A stretch of 64,000 nucleotides of DNA from Trifolium pratense (GCF_020283565.1 NC_060063.1:44662856-44726855); one strand, 5' to 3'. Positions 31,656 to 44,058 are shown, counted from the first letter of the stretch. Notes: a model not told the origin generated them from the letters alone. Translations and numbers: made by a program.

Positions 31656-33095
31656 ATCCTTCATGTATAGTTGTAGTGACTAACTGACATCCATGAGATT
31701 AACCTTTCTTAGCCTATAAATTTCTATATCAAATGGTCAAAGAAAAACCTGAAGATCAAATATTTAAAGGATTTTGCTAACAAGTATTCTTGGTGCACTC
31801 TTTAAAAATTCCAATAAAATAAATTATTTATTTTAAAAGTTAAGCATTTTAATTTCTAATGCATTAATTTTACACCTTTTCATAAAATTTTCATAAAAAT
31901 TTACTATTTTAATAGTGTCCTAAAAACTCTCGTTAGTATTTTTTATATTTAAAAGATCCAAATATCTATTATTTATACCACATTTTGTTACTTCCTTTGA
32001 AATCAATATTTTTGCTATTCTAAAAGTGCAACCAAATCTACACAATGTATTTTCTAACACAGAGAACGTGCCATAATACATCCATAATCCATTTGTGAAA
32101 ACAAAAAAGGAACCGTGACTTCTTGCCAATAATTGAGAAACCTTGTTATTGGCTTCTTGCCAATAATTGGAGTTTTTTCAAAGCGTGGCTCGCGTGGCAA
32201 TTATTATAATAGTATTATTAGATAGAAAATGATTTGTTCATTTTGTCTTTTTATATTATTTTTTTTCAGAAAAGAAAATATGGATATTTCAAAATACGAT
32301 GTTTTTTTTGTCAAAATTTTTAGAATTGAGAGTTGGATCTAACTGAATTCTACAAAATCGACATATAATATGAGAATTGCTTCTACTTTGTAACATATAT
32401 TCAGATTATCTCGTAACTTATGTGAGACTTCTTAACACATTCTCTCGTGTCTAGCGCTATGGGCGTAAAGTATGGATATAAATAGATGGTCCGATCAGAA
32501 ACCTGATAGTAGACGGTCTAGTGGATCGCGGATGAAACTTTAATATCATCTTATAATTGAGATTTATGTCTAATCAATCATATAAAACTAATTTGTAAAA
32601 TGACGTTTATGTCTCCATTTTATAAACATATTTTCGGACAATCTCACGATCAATGTGAAATTTTTAAACAAAAGTGTGACGAGTTGTTCAAGTTTAATCC
32701 TCAATAATATGACAAAACTCATTTTGAAGAAATTTAATATTGTTATCTTTTAAGGTTAAATTTGAACTTGAAATTTCTCGTTATTAACATATACTTTCTT
32801 ATCATTTCATTAAAATATTTTTGAGTATTTTAATCCTTTCATAATCCTATCTATCCTAATTTATTAATACCAATACATGTGATGTAACATGTTAAGAGCG
32901 AAAAAAATGTCAATATACGAAAAATATTAAAATATTAGTTCATTCTATCACTTTCATTTATCATGAAGGGATGATTTGACATTATTTTATATATAAAAGA
33001 CCCATTTTATTTTTATTAAAAGAACCATGTCTCCATACAAAATAAAAGGAATTGACAACTGCTATTTTTTTATAACAATGGGATCAAAACCTAAA
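31656..33095. repeat. Segment homologous to 15783-17890 (second copy)
   Basis: Collinear with the first copy through the blocks listed there. The GGTTCGG-rich repeat of the first copy is missing. Instead, 32320-32680 holds a different repeat, with GAGAATTGCTTCTACTTTG and GTCCGATCAGAAACC. The end of the match (AACAATGGGAT) is just before the nest of LTRs. Confidence 0.65.
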
Positions 33096-33706
33096 AAAAC
33101 AAAATTAGAGTATATAGAAATCTTCAAATGGTGAATGAAACCTCTTGAGGAGGAATATATATGTGTTAATAACAGTAAATTATATGAATTCTTAGTAATA
33201 TTTTAGGATAGTTATTAATAGTTTTAGTAGCAATTGAAGATCAAATGGAAGCAAAAACCTAGAGAAATGCAGTTATTTGGCCAAGAAGCAAAAAAAATGA
33301 AGAAAAAAAAATCAAAAAAGGCAAAAAAAAAAGGAAGAAAAATGTGTGTGTCCATCGTACCCACGATGAAGTCTATCACAGCATGATGAAGGCGGTTAAA
33401 GAATTGAAGAAAATCTGAAGTAATCTTACATCGCGCCACGATATGACCCATCATGGCCACGATGAGGCTTTTCCTGAAGCCATCATGGCTACGATGGATA
33501 CGATGGTGCGCAACAAAAAAGCCCAAATTCACTGGAAAAACTATGAATAGAACTCTCCTCCATCACAATTATTCATTCAGAAATATTGAGAGTTATTCCA
33601 ATATTCAAAGCTCCAAGCCAAAGTTAGGAGAACTCTAAGGAGGGGGCACGGAGGGCTAAGGAACTCCGGGGGTTTAAGGTTCTTTTCTCTTTATTGTCTT
33701 TGTAAT

Positions 33707-35120
33707 TGATGACATTCAATTATATGATGTTTTTAGTAGCAATTTAGGGTAGTTTTAATACCAATTGAAGCCCAAAAGCAAGCAAATACCTGTAAATGTG
33801 AAGTTATTTGGCCCAGAAGCAATAAAAGTGGAAAAAGCATAAAAAAATGACAAAAACGTAATAAACAGCGCAACCATCGTACCTACGATGAGATCCAGCA
33901 TGGCGCGATGAGAGGACGGTTTAAATTGAAGAAAATCTGCAACAAATATTTTCTATCGTACCACGATGACTTGTCATCATGGCACGATGAAGGCGGTTGA
34001 AGAAAGCAGAAAATTTGGGGAAGATCTTCTATCGTACCATGATACGATCCATCGTGGCCATGATGAGGCAAAATTACACGCCATCGTGACCACGATGGGT
34101 ACGATGGACGCGTAGAAAAGCCCAAAACTCAGCTGAAAAACTATAAATTGAGTCCTCCTCTTTCACTATTATTCATTCCAAAATATTGAGAGCTATTCAA
34201 TATTCACTCTAGAGTTAGGAGAACTCTAAGGTAGGAGGCAAGGAAGGCCAAGGAACTCCAAGACCAATAAGGTTCTTTTCTTTATTGCCTTTGTAATTTA
34301 TTTTTCCTAGGTTAGGTGGAGTAGATGAACTCCCTTACGAATGCTTGGTATTGTATAATTTGGTGTTAAATTCAATTGTTCATACATAAACTCTTATATT
34401 GTCCGATTTTTATTCTTTATTTTAATATTGATCACATTAAAATAAACTCTAAGGACAATTAGTGGATATCGCATAGGAAACGAAGCTAATTGTCCCGAAC
34501 GAATGACGTACATTCAAATCTCTTAAGGAGACCATTAAATTCAGTATATGTGGTTTGAGTGTAGGATTAAAGCTAATAATAAGAACAATCAATTCTACAT
34601 GAGTTAGGGTGAGGACTAGTGTAGGCACACGTGACAACTTGTGAAACCATTGAGCCTTAAGGGTAAGGATACCTAAGTATAAGTAACTGCGAAGAAGTGG
34701 AACCGACTTGGGCGAGGATAATTATAAACAACATAAAGGCAACCTATACTAGACTCTTCTCAGATTGTAATAGAAATAGGCAAAGAGTGCTCCTGAACCT
34801 ATTTTATAAAGACTAATCCTAATAGAGGGGAACAAGGGAAATTAACAACTAACTATCAAGCAGGAGTAAGGGATGGATTCGAAAACACTTAACCACCCCA
34901 TGTGGGCACACACACACCCTTTTTATTAATATTTGTCCTTTACTTTCCTGCAATTTATTTTTATGCACAACTCTTTCAAACAAACAAAGCGAATGCAAAG
35001 CATTTTTACTTTTCAAATTCCTAAGTGAAACTAGTAATTTTGGCACAATCTCTATGGAGAACGATAACTTATCACTTTATTACTTGGTTGCGATTCTGTG
35101 CACTTGCAGAGCCACCATCA
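33707..35120 (+). mobile_element. Younger solo LTR inserted in its own family member
   Basis: It begins TGATGACATTC and ends GCCACCATCA, 1414 bases, with exact 5-bp duplications GTAAT at 33702-33706 and 35121-35125. The host sequence continues on each side as another LTR of the same family. A promoter-like CTATAAATTGAG lies at about 34141-34152. Upstream of it are several CATCGTGG/CCACGATG palindromes. Confidence 0.9.
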
Positions 35121-35311
35121 GTAATTTAATTTTCCTAGGTTAGGTCGAGTAAATGAACTCCCTTATGAATGCTTGAGACATGTAATTTGGTTCGAAAAAG
35201 ATTATATTCAATTGTTATTTCATTATTCTCTATAATTGTCTTGTTATAATGCTTTGTTCTAAATCTTGATCAAATTATAGAACGAACCCATAGGAATTAT
35301 CTGATCCCGTG

Positions 35312-38131
35312 TGTAACGACCCGATTTTTATTATTCGCTATTTAAGTGTTTAATTAATTGTTGTGGTGACTTTTCATTAATTTTGTGGTGAATAATTATT
35401 TATCGAGCAATTAAGTTAACGCGCGAGTTTATAAGATTTAACGCGAGTTGGACCGAGCAATTGGGCTTGAGGCCCAATGGGCCTTGGGCTTAAGGTGGGG
35501 GGCACTATATGAAGCCCTTAGAGAGAAAAGGAGTTCATTTTTCTTGTTCTTTGGAGAAGTAGAGAGAAGGGAGAGCAAAAGGAAAGCTAAGGCAAGGGCT
35601 TGAAGGAGAGATTCGAGGAGCAAAGTTCGTGAGTTCGTCGATCAAAGGTAAGAGAGTAGATTTCATAATCGTGGGTGATACGAGAAAGGGGAGAATGTCG
35701 ATTTCTCCATACCCGAACTTTCTTCACTCCATTTTCGTTTTGGTTTGAGGGATCTTTTCTAAAGAATAGTGAAATCTAATGATTAAAACCTGTGAAGCAC
35801 TGGTACGCCAGTTTTCAAAAAGTACCAGTACCGGGTACTGTAGCGGTACGGGTACGAGTACTGTACGGGTACTGTGCGTACCTGACGCGTACCCTTTTTT
35901 TTTTTTTTGCGTTTTGGTACTGTAACGGTACTGTTGCGGTACTTTTCGCGGTACGGTAGTCGACTGGACAGTTTTTTTTTAATTGTTTACACGTTTTCTT
36001 TTGCTTGGCCCAGTTTCCAATTTTTCTGAATCATTATAAAACCTAATAATACCTAATAATCACAAGTTACAACCCTAATTTTGCAACTCTTTCACCTACC
36101 CCTGTCCTTTCTCTGCTGCCTTCTCTAAGTTCTCTGTCTTTTTGCATTTGGATTTGAACTGTGGAGTGGAGGAAGAAGAAAAAGTCTTCACTTTTGTTAC
36201 AATCGTTGAAGGTAGTAGGAAGAAGAAAAAGTCTTCACTTTTGTCACAGCTTTTGTACGTATCTGCTACTTTATTGCCAAAAAGAAAGGTACTACTAGTA
36301 CTACTGTTTGTTTCTATCTACTTGTACTAGTCTTAAAAATTTCATATTTTTAAATTATAATATTTAGAATTAGAATAGTGGAGTAGGTAGGCTAATTTTA
36401 TATTTTATTTCAAACTAGTAACTTTTTAATTTTGATGTTTTGTCGTTATTTTGTTTCGTTGTCGTTTAAACAATATATTTTAATTAATTTTTATTTTTTT
36501 TTTGGTAGCGTACCCGTACCGTTGTTTTTTGAAAATTGCCGTATTCCGTACCCGTACCGGTACCCGTATCGGGTACCGTACCCGTATTTGTGCAACACAG
36601 ATTAAAACATGTTTAATATACTCTTAACATGTTGTTTAAACGAATTTGTGAGTTAAAAGTGGGAATTTGTCTATGTATGAGCAAGAACAATGAATTTTGT
36701 GATTTTTGAGTAAAAATGTTAAATCATTACTTTTTCGATATATATGTTGTATATCGGTGAAATGAACCATATGTTTGTGTTTATATGTATGTATTACACT
36801 TGAAAACAACATCTTTTGGGTTTTGGGTCGATTTGAGCTCAAAATCGCGATTCAGAGTTTTGCATTCTGCAGGCGCTCGCTTAGCGAGAGTTGGCGACCG
36901 TCTGCTCGCAAGAAGTTGTTTTTGCACTGATTGGGCTCGTCAGTCCTCGCCAAGCTTCACTTGGCGAGCAATACTGGCCTAACTTATTTTGTTGATGTTT
37001 TAAAGTGCAATTAGGCTCTTGTAACATGGGTTTAAGGTATCCTAACATACAATTAAGTGTTTGTAACCATGATTAATTGTATTGTTGATGAGAAATGGTG
37101 TTTGTTGTTTATTTCTCTTGATGAATCGTTAGTGGGTGTGTTGATGATGTTTGATTAAATTTCAAAAAAGAATATTAAGATGTGAATCAACTTAATAAAG
37201 AAGAATATTAGGAATTGTATACTCCTAATAAAGGAGAATATTAGAATTATGTTATTCTAATAAAGAAGGATGTTAAGGTATAATGTTATCTTAATAAAGA
37301 CGAAATATTGGATAGTGTTCCACATTATAAATGAAGAGCTTAATGTTATTGATTGTGAGTGAATTCATGAAATACATACATGCATTCATGATTTATATGT
37401 GATATTGGATATTCCAATAAAGAATGATATCGAATTATATTTATCGGATAAAGAAGGATATTAGAGGTGAGATACTCTAATAAAGAAGATGGTACCACAT
37501 GCATTAGATATGTCTAGGGGACATAGCATGAAGATTATGGCATTAGAATGCATTAGGCTATGTGTACATTTTGGTGATAATTGATATGTGACACATAATT
37601 GGAAATGTTTGAATTTGTGGATTATGATTGATATTTGATTATAACTTCTTGTAGCTTATAATTAAATGAGATTAACGAAGTGTTTAAGTATCGTTTACTT
37701 ACACTTGTATATTTTGATTATGTTATCTGACTCTTTTATGTGTTATGTATTGGACCTTTGGGGGTCCAGATCCACATGTTATATGTTTATCGATGTCAAG
37801 TCGTCGGTGAAGCTCCGCTCTGATTGTGACACGGGAAAAAGGTGTACTTAGTGTATAGAGTCTTTATGGCGTGTGGTATTTATTTGGAAAATTGTATCTT
37901 TTTATAAAGAAGATTATTTTGTGTAAACACCGTTTTACTAATTACATATATTAGTATTATTTTTTGAAGAAGAATGTAATATCTCTAACCAACATTTTAT
38001 TAATCTTTTTTTTTACAGGAACATTTTATTAATATTGATTCAAGTCTAGAATTTTATTTTATCTGCTGCGTTGTTTTTGAAAAAGAAATTTTAAAGCCAT
38101 AATAAAGGCAATAATGGGTTTGGGTGTTACA
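35312..38131 (+). mobile_element. Ty3-type LTR (TGTAAC...GTTACA), interrupted by an hAT element
   Basis: The terminal repeats TGTAACGACCCG and GGGTGTTACA give a perfect 6-base inverted end. Subtracting the hAT insertion and its duplication, the LTR is about 2.0 kb. It has inner features GAGGCCCAATGGGCC and CTATATGAAGCC (near 35500), and a CTCGCTTAGCGAG palindrome near 36873. A primer-binding site follows directly. The matching second LTR is not intact; a diverged stretch at about 39520-39755 may be its remnant. Confidence 0.82.
35790..36600. mobile_element. hAT-type element with GTACCCGTACC subterminal repeats
   Basis: An exact 8-bp target duplication ATTAAAAC lies at 35782-35789 and 36601-36608. 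Ends are CTGTGAAGCACTGG and, inverted, CTGTGTTGCACAA. Both subterminal zones carry many copies of GGTACGGGTAC or its complement. The centre (36000-36330) has a TATAAAACC motif and a CT-rich leader, then two adjoining copies of GAAGAAGAAAAAGTCTTCAC (36171 and 36218). It looks like the promoter and leader of a deleted autonomous element; no transposase is left. Confidence 0.9.
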
Positions 38132-38626
38132 ATTGGTATCAGAGCCCCGTTGTCTTCGGACTGTGTGGGCTGTGTGTCGATCAGAGCAGGTCTGTACAGT
38201 CAGACCGAGTGAGCGTTGTGTGTCAGTCGTATTTGTTTTATAAACTTACTCATATTGTTCATTCATGAACTATGAGTGACGTGAATAGGATTAAGCTATC
38301 CATTATTTTGTTGTGTGTTTGATGTGAATGCGGTACTTCTATGTTAATAATAGTTGTATATGCTTAAATTTTAACCTTTGTGTGGTTTGTTTATGTATTG
38401 TTGATAATCCGGCATGATACAAAACTGAATATGATGATCTGGCATGATATAAAACTGCATGAATTGTTATAACATGTACTAGATTATTACTAGGAACTTG
38501 AATTGTTATGCGTTTTATGAGTAAAAACATGAAGATCTCATAATTCTATGTTGTGATTGTTGATGAATGATTCTAATTGTACTTTCAAGTCCATAATGAT
38601 GTTATATGCTTGAAATTGTGGGTTTT
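38132..38626 (+). mobile_element. Primer-binding site and leader remnant of the Ty3-type element
   Basis: TTGGTATCAGAGC directly after the LTR end complements the 3' end of the initiator methionine tRNA. About 480 bases of leader without an ORF follow, then the sequence is cut by a CACTA terminus. The gag and pol genes are missing. Confidence 0.8.
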
Positions 38627-39148
38627 CACTAAAAAAAAACACGCAATTTGCGGGGGGTTGTTTCTCATTTAGTGGGGGTTGGAAACCCCCACAGAATGTT
38701 TTGCGGGATTTTTGAAAACTGCCGATGAATAGGTTCCCATAAATTAACTGCGGGGGGTTTTTTGAACCGCTGGTATCCGACTTTGAACCGCCGGTATTCA
38801 ACTTTTAAACTGGGGCGGTTATTTTGAACCGCTGGTATCCGACTTTGAACCGCCGGTATTTTACTTTCAAAACCCCCGCAAATGGGTTAAAATATTTAAA
38901 AAAAAATCAAAATACTGACACTATTTTATATAGAATCATTGCAACAAAAATCTCCAAATGAGTAAAAAATAAATAAAAAAATCTTACAAGACAAATACAC
39001 AACATTTACTATATTCATTTAATCAATTTGTTTACTACATTCATGTAACATAATGCATACAAAATTCAATGTGGAAATAAGCATCATAATATCTACATGT
39101 TGAACAAAACAACGGTTAGAAGAAAATTTGATTACATATTAAAATCAA
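38627..39148. mobile_element. CACTA-type transposon end
   Basis: CACTAAAAAAAAACACGC starts the unit. Subterminal repeats follow: three or more copies of TTGAACCGC(C/T)GGTAT and GCGGGGGTTTT between 38640 and 38880, typical of plant CACTA (En/Spm) ends. The opposite terminus with TAGTG is not convincingly visible; TTTTAGTG near 39516 does not complement the left end. Probably truncated. Confidence 0.7.
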
Positions 39149-39460
39149 GGTTTAACTATACATTTGGTCCCTTACGTTTATTTTAGGTTTCAATTTGGTC
39201 CCTTACGTTTAAAAAGTATCAATTTGGTCCCTTACGTTTATTTTAGGTTTCAAGTTAGTCCTTTCCGTTAGTTTTTTCACTAACACCGTTTGAACAGTAC
39301 ACGTGTCAGCATGTCCAAGTGCCACGTGTCAGTCCACATATGCAAATTGACTGCCACATGTGACAAAATTGACGGAAAGGACTAACTTGAAACCTAAAAT
39401 AAACGTAAGGGACCAAATTGATACTTTTTAAACGTAAGGGACCAAATGTATAGTTAAGCC
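39149..39460. mobile_element. Mutator-type MITE (TTTGGTCCCTTACGTT family)
   Basis: Exact 9-bp duplications TAAAATCAA lie at 39140-39148 and 39461-39469. Inverted arms carry TTTGGTCCCTTACGTTT three times on the left and its complement twice on the right, plus AAGTTAGTCCTTTCCGT. The centre has ACACGTGTCAGCATG and CCACGTGTCAG. It is 312 bases long and non-coding. Confidence 0.9.
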
Positions 39461-40284
39461 TAAAATCAATGGAACTACTAAACCTTTAAATTTATGGATC
39501 GGTGAGTCGAGAAAACTAAATTTTAGTGAGCGTAAGTTTAAAACCGTAGCAGAGCACCCATATTTTTGGATGTGCTCGCTAGGCGAAGGATGAACCTCGT
39601 TGAGTCTCTCTAAATCTCACTAAATCCTAGGGAAGTTCTGACTTGTCTCTCCAGGAGTTCGCTAGCTTTTGCTAAGCGAGGGAGGCATACGAGAATTTTA
39701 TTTTGTTAATGTTCTAAGTAAGAATTACACTTAGTTAAATTCTGCATGATTAAGGTTAATCAAACAAGGTAGGAGAACACGTGACAATTTGTTAAAGGTA
39801 AAAGAAACGTGAACAGACAAGGATAACACAAACAAGGGGAAACCTACCAGTGGCAGCGGTTGACTAAACTTTCTTCAAATTGCAATAGGGAGAAGGAATG
39901 GTAGCACTGAACTTATCTAAATAGAAATTAATCCGTTTGATGAATAATAAATACTGAGGCAGGTATAATGTCACTTACCAAGCAGGAATAAAGGAGGGAT
40001 TCGAAACACTTAAACCACCCCTGCATCTACTCGCACAACCTTTACTTTAATTGTTCTTCATTTTATTGTTATTTATTTTAATTGCCCTTTACTTTACTTA
40101 GTCAAATTCTCTCAAACAAACAAAGCAAATGCAAAGCATTTTATTTTCTAAATTTCTAAGTGAAACTAGTAGTTCTGACACAATCCCTGTGGAAACGATT
40201 TACTTACTACTTTATTACTTGAACGATTTTGTACACTTGCAAAATCTCCTTCATGTGCACATCCTATTCACCCCAAAATAAATA

Positions 40285-40580
40285 CTCTCTCCGTCCCAAA
40301 TTATAAGGGGAAAAACAAAAATCACACTTATTAAAAAAAAAATATGATAATTTGAAATATGTTTTTGTAGGTTTTCCTTTGAATAAGTTGCATGTGAATA
40401 TGTAAAAATAATTTTTATTGGTTATTGTTTATTGAGAAAAGGGGAGAGAGAAAATTAAATGCAATTTGTATTTAATTTTATGAGATTAAGGGAAAAAATA
40501 TTCTTGAAAATAGTTTTACCCTTATAATTTGGGACCAAAAAAACGAGGTTTTTTTCCCTTATTATTTGGGACGGAGGGAA
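40285..40580. mobile_element. Stowaway-like MITE
   Basis: CTCTCTCCGTCCCAAATTAT and TTATTTGGGACGGAGGGAA are inverted ends with TA on both sides. A second GAGGTTTTTTT-containing palindrome lies near the right end. Similar to the element at 43786. Confidence 0.8.
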
Positions 40581-40604
40581 TATGAACAAAACAATCCCAT
40601 AAAT

Positions 40605-40725
40605 GTAGTTCAAATGGTAGCTGCCAAGATATTATTAGAGTGGCCGATGTTCGAACCCCAAATTTCACACTTCTCCACATTTAAAATGTGTGAGTCTAGC
40701 TACTAGACTACTAGACAAAAAAATA
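40605..40725. repeat. SINE-like tRNA-derived pieces
   Basis: TAGTTCAAATGGTAGCTG and GATGTTCGAACCCC resemble box A and box B on the plus strand. A minus-strand head (complement of GTGTGAGTCTAGCTACTAGAC) overlaps the right part. Two degenerate SINE heads are joined. Confidence 0.5.
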
Positions 40726-40766
40726 TGAACAAAACAAACAAGAAGTTAATAGTGGCTTATAAAATG

Positions 40767-40913
40767 CTCCCCCAAGTCCTATATATAAGAGAAAATTTAC
40801 TTTTTAGATACATTAAGAATATAATGTATTTGATCCATAATATGGTCTAGATACATTAGATTCTTAATGAATCTAAAAAATAAACTTTAACTTATATATA
40901 GGACCGGAGGGAG
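40767..40913. mobile_element. Short Stowaway-like MITE
   Basis: CTCCCCCAAGTCCTATATAT and ATATATAGGACCGGAGGGAG are inverted; TA follows on the right. The centre repeats TAGATACATTA and its complement. About 147 bases, non-coding. Confidence 0.78.
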
Positions 40914-43496
40914 TAAACATTAATAGTGGAAAAAAATTTATTCACGGTAATCTAAGTTAATAGAATAAACGGATAACCTCAATTAACATGATTTTTTTTT
41001 ACTAAACCGTAGTTAACATAATATGATGATAATTATATATGAATATAATATAATAAATTAGCTCAGTTAAATAAAAGAAAGTCTAACCTAGGCATGAATC
41101 CATCCCCTAGGCATAAAAGAAAGTCTAACCTAGCCTTGGCATGAACTCAACGTCCCTTAAAGCATCCTCTACCACTTGCGCACCATCAGATCAATTCTAA
41201 AATTTAGGTGGTATGGCCCAAAAAATTTAACATGTAGGACATTCTAATTTCTTAGATCGAAAGCCCACCAAGCTTAGACCCAACTTCAAGCAAGGTAGGA
41301 CCCGTTTCGATTACCCATATCGTTCTCAATTAGGACACGAAAAATCCCTTGTCGATTACCATATCTCTCCAAACCAATGTGACTAAACAACACCGATAGA
41401 AGTGATATGAATAATCAACGACGGACTATGCGGCCATTTACACGAAACTAACTAAAATAAAACAACAAAAATAAAAAAAAAATATTATGTCAGAATGAGG
41501 GCGGGAGATAATGAATTTTGTGTGAATTTTTTTCACACGTTGTTCCCCCTTTTATAGATTTTTTGAAGCAATTTGATTGGCTGGAGCCTTGTCACAGCCT
41601 CTCACATGGCCAATCACATTTGGCCACGTGACAATCAGTTTTGACTTCATGGGGCAGTTGGCCAATCACATTTTTCATTCCAATTTTTATAATTCTGCAC
41701 ACTCTAGCGAAGAGGGTAAATTGGAAACGCAGGGGACGCATAAGTGTAATTGGGTGTGAAAAGAAAATCTTTTTTAGTAAAAAATGGTTTGCTTATAGCA
41801 ATAGAATGGGCCAATTTATTTTCAGCCTGTTTACTACGAAGAAAGCTAGTCTGAAAATTAATTGGGAGTTACTTTTGTCGTCCTACTGATTACTCAAATA
41901 TTGTCCGCTACTTATGTAGCGGAAGACATTTTTTCCCAAAATTTCTGATTTTATAACATCTGCTACTTATGTAGCAGATGTGTAAAAATAGGGCGCGCGA
42001 CGCGAGTAACCAGCATGATAGTAAAAGTTGCTCCCAAATTAATTAAACTAAAAATTTTGTCCAAGGGTCCAAATATCTTCAATGACTGAATGGACAAATC
42101 CTAGATACTCTTTCTTCTTCAAGAGACCTTTTCGTTAATCACATTTATGTTAACTTTCCAGAAGAATCCTTGTACAACATATATGAAGCAAAATTGAATA
42201 TATCCCTAATGTTTTCATTTAATCAGCTTCTTAAAAAAAAAAATCATATAATCACAAATTTAGAAATCATATTTAGTGGGATGTGTCTATTGTCTACTGC
42301 TCTACAAATACAACCGGACCAACTTTTTTAAAAAAAAAAAATAGTCTTGTGGTTAAATATTTCACCCTTAAAGTGAATAAGTAGGGTGTTTGGAGTTCGA
42401 ACTCCGACCTCCTACATATATAATATTGATGCAATATCAAAAATATTTTTGTTATCGTCTCCACACGGACTGGTGCTATATCGATGTCGTTCAACAATTA
42501 ATATAATTTTAAGTATTGAAAAAATAGTTTGTTCATCAACATTCAAACTTACAACGCAGATAAATTTAGGAGGAAATAACAGAGAGACAAAGTTATTGTG
42601 ATTAGATATAATTAACTATTTTTCTAATGCAAACTCTTAATCGATTATATACTTTTCAAATTTCAATTATATTTTCACCTATCGCTCATAGTACGTTTCC
42701 GTATCCAGAGAACGACGAGAGGTCTATCGTATCTATCAACCTCCGATGTCTCAATCCATTAATCAATACGATAACTTTAAGATTTGATAGTGTACGTGAA
42801 TGTGAATCTAACACTAACTCTGGCAATTAACATTCACTTGATGAATTTATTTCAGTTCTCTTAAATAAAAAGTCTATGTCTAGAGCTTTCTAAATCAAAA
42901 TATCAATTTTGGAGTTTTACGTCGAAAAAACTCTAAGCATAGAAATAAACCATTAACATAACCAAATAGAGATTATATATAATCAGCCAGATTAGAGTTT
43001 ACATGAGAATTATAACTAACTAAACCTAATCCCAATAACAGAGAAACTTAATTACGTATAAACATGGAACCTTACGGTACATAGAAGCGTACATCGATCG
43101 ATGATTCCACGGCTCCTCTTTTGATCCCTCTCTGCCTCATGAGAATTTTCACCTCCTTCCCTCTATTTCTTTCAAGCTTTGCGTGTTTGTGGATTGTAAT
43201 TAAGAATGAATGAATTGTGGAATGGTTGATGGATGCCTTTTATAGGTTTCGAAGAAAACCTTACTTCAAGAGTTTGTTAATTAAAAGCAGTGCCCCTCTT
43301 TCTTTCTTTTCATGCCACTTGACTTTTTTGTGCCACTTGACCGCATCAGCTTCTCATAATCTCAATTATTTTGCAATTCCAATTAAGAAGACACATATTG
43401 TGTTTGCTTGGGCCTTCGTGTACCTCATTTTAATTGCAATTCCAATTGAGAAGACAATTATTTTTTACTTCATTGGCCTAAAATAAGGTATAATAA
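40914..43496. other. Gene-free stretch with few recognisable features
   Basis: Open frames here are short and unrelated to known proteins. Notable are two hairpins at 41904-41980 (listed separately) and a SINE-like head at 42345-42440 with AGTCTTGTGGTTAAATA and GGAGTTCGAACTCC. The stretch 41150-41560 has balanced base composition and may be an old element; I cannot name it. Confidence 0.4.
41904..41980. repeat. Two adjacent hairpins with the core CTACTTATGTAG
   Basis: 41904-41923 is a perfect palindrome-type stem TCCGCTAC with loop TTAT. 41957-41980 is a second stem of ten bases (CATCTGCTAC) with the same loop. Both share the central 12 bases. The spacer of 33 bases contains a T- and A-run. 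Confidence 0.75.
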
Positions 43497-43504
43497 TAGT
43501 AATA

Positions 43505-43536
<32 letters not shown>
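43497..43536. repeat. AAT trinucleotide microsatellite
   Basis: About twelve AAT/TAA units with one or two interruptions near the left end. Confidence 0.85.
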
Positions 43537-43785
43537 ATTAAACTATACAAAAATCCTAATATTTACAAATAGTTGGGCTTTTCATTGAAATAATTTATAA
43601 AACAAGTCAATAAATACCTAAATTATATATGTAAAATCACTAAATTTTGACACTTATTAAATATGAAGTTCCTAACAAGTGAACTTAGCTCACATGAATA
43701 ACTAGACCACCTTTTTACCAGTCCAAACAACAATAACTGATGCTACGGGCATATGTGAAATTATTTGGTAAATAATAGGAAATTA

Positions 43786-44058
43786 CACCTCTCCATCCCA
43801 AGTTATAGGAAAAATTCACACCTATTAAAAAAAATAAAATATAATAATTTGGAGTTTTTTTTTTTTTTTTGTATTTTCCTTGAAATTTGTTGCATGGAAA
43901 GATGTAAAAACAATTTATATTGGTTATTGAAATTATAAGAGACTTAATTAAATGTAGTTTGTGTTTTATTTCAGTTCTCTTAAATGTTTCTTTTTCGCAT
44001 ATAATTTGCGACAAAAAGAGAAAAAGGTTTTCTCTCTTATATTTTAAGACGGATAGAG
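43786..44058. mobile_element. Stowaway-like MITE, diverged
   Basis: CCTCTCCATCCCAAGTTAT on the left and ATATTTTAAGACGGATAGAG on the right are imperfect inverted ends. Inner GGAAAAATTCACACC is shared with the element at 40285. Confidence 0.65.

Larger units (their letters stand above)
33165..40253 (+). mobile_element. Old solo LTR of the TGATGACA family, split by later insertions
   Basis: Three pieces reconstruct one LTR in order: about 33165-33706, 35121-35311 and about 39760-40253. They match the intact younger copy (33707-35120) from AATTATATGA, through CTATGAATAGAACTC and TTTCCTAGGTTAGG, to AAGTGAAACTAGTAG and TTATTACTTG. The first gap is the younger LTR; the second is a Ty3-type LTR with its own insertions. 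The terminus is diverged (ATCTCCTTCA in place of GCCACCATCA). Confidence 0.8.

Noticed and set aside
39510..39520. TTTTAGTG as the right end of the CACTA element
   Set aside because: It does not complement the left terminus and no 3-bp duplication is found.
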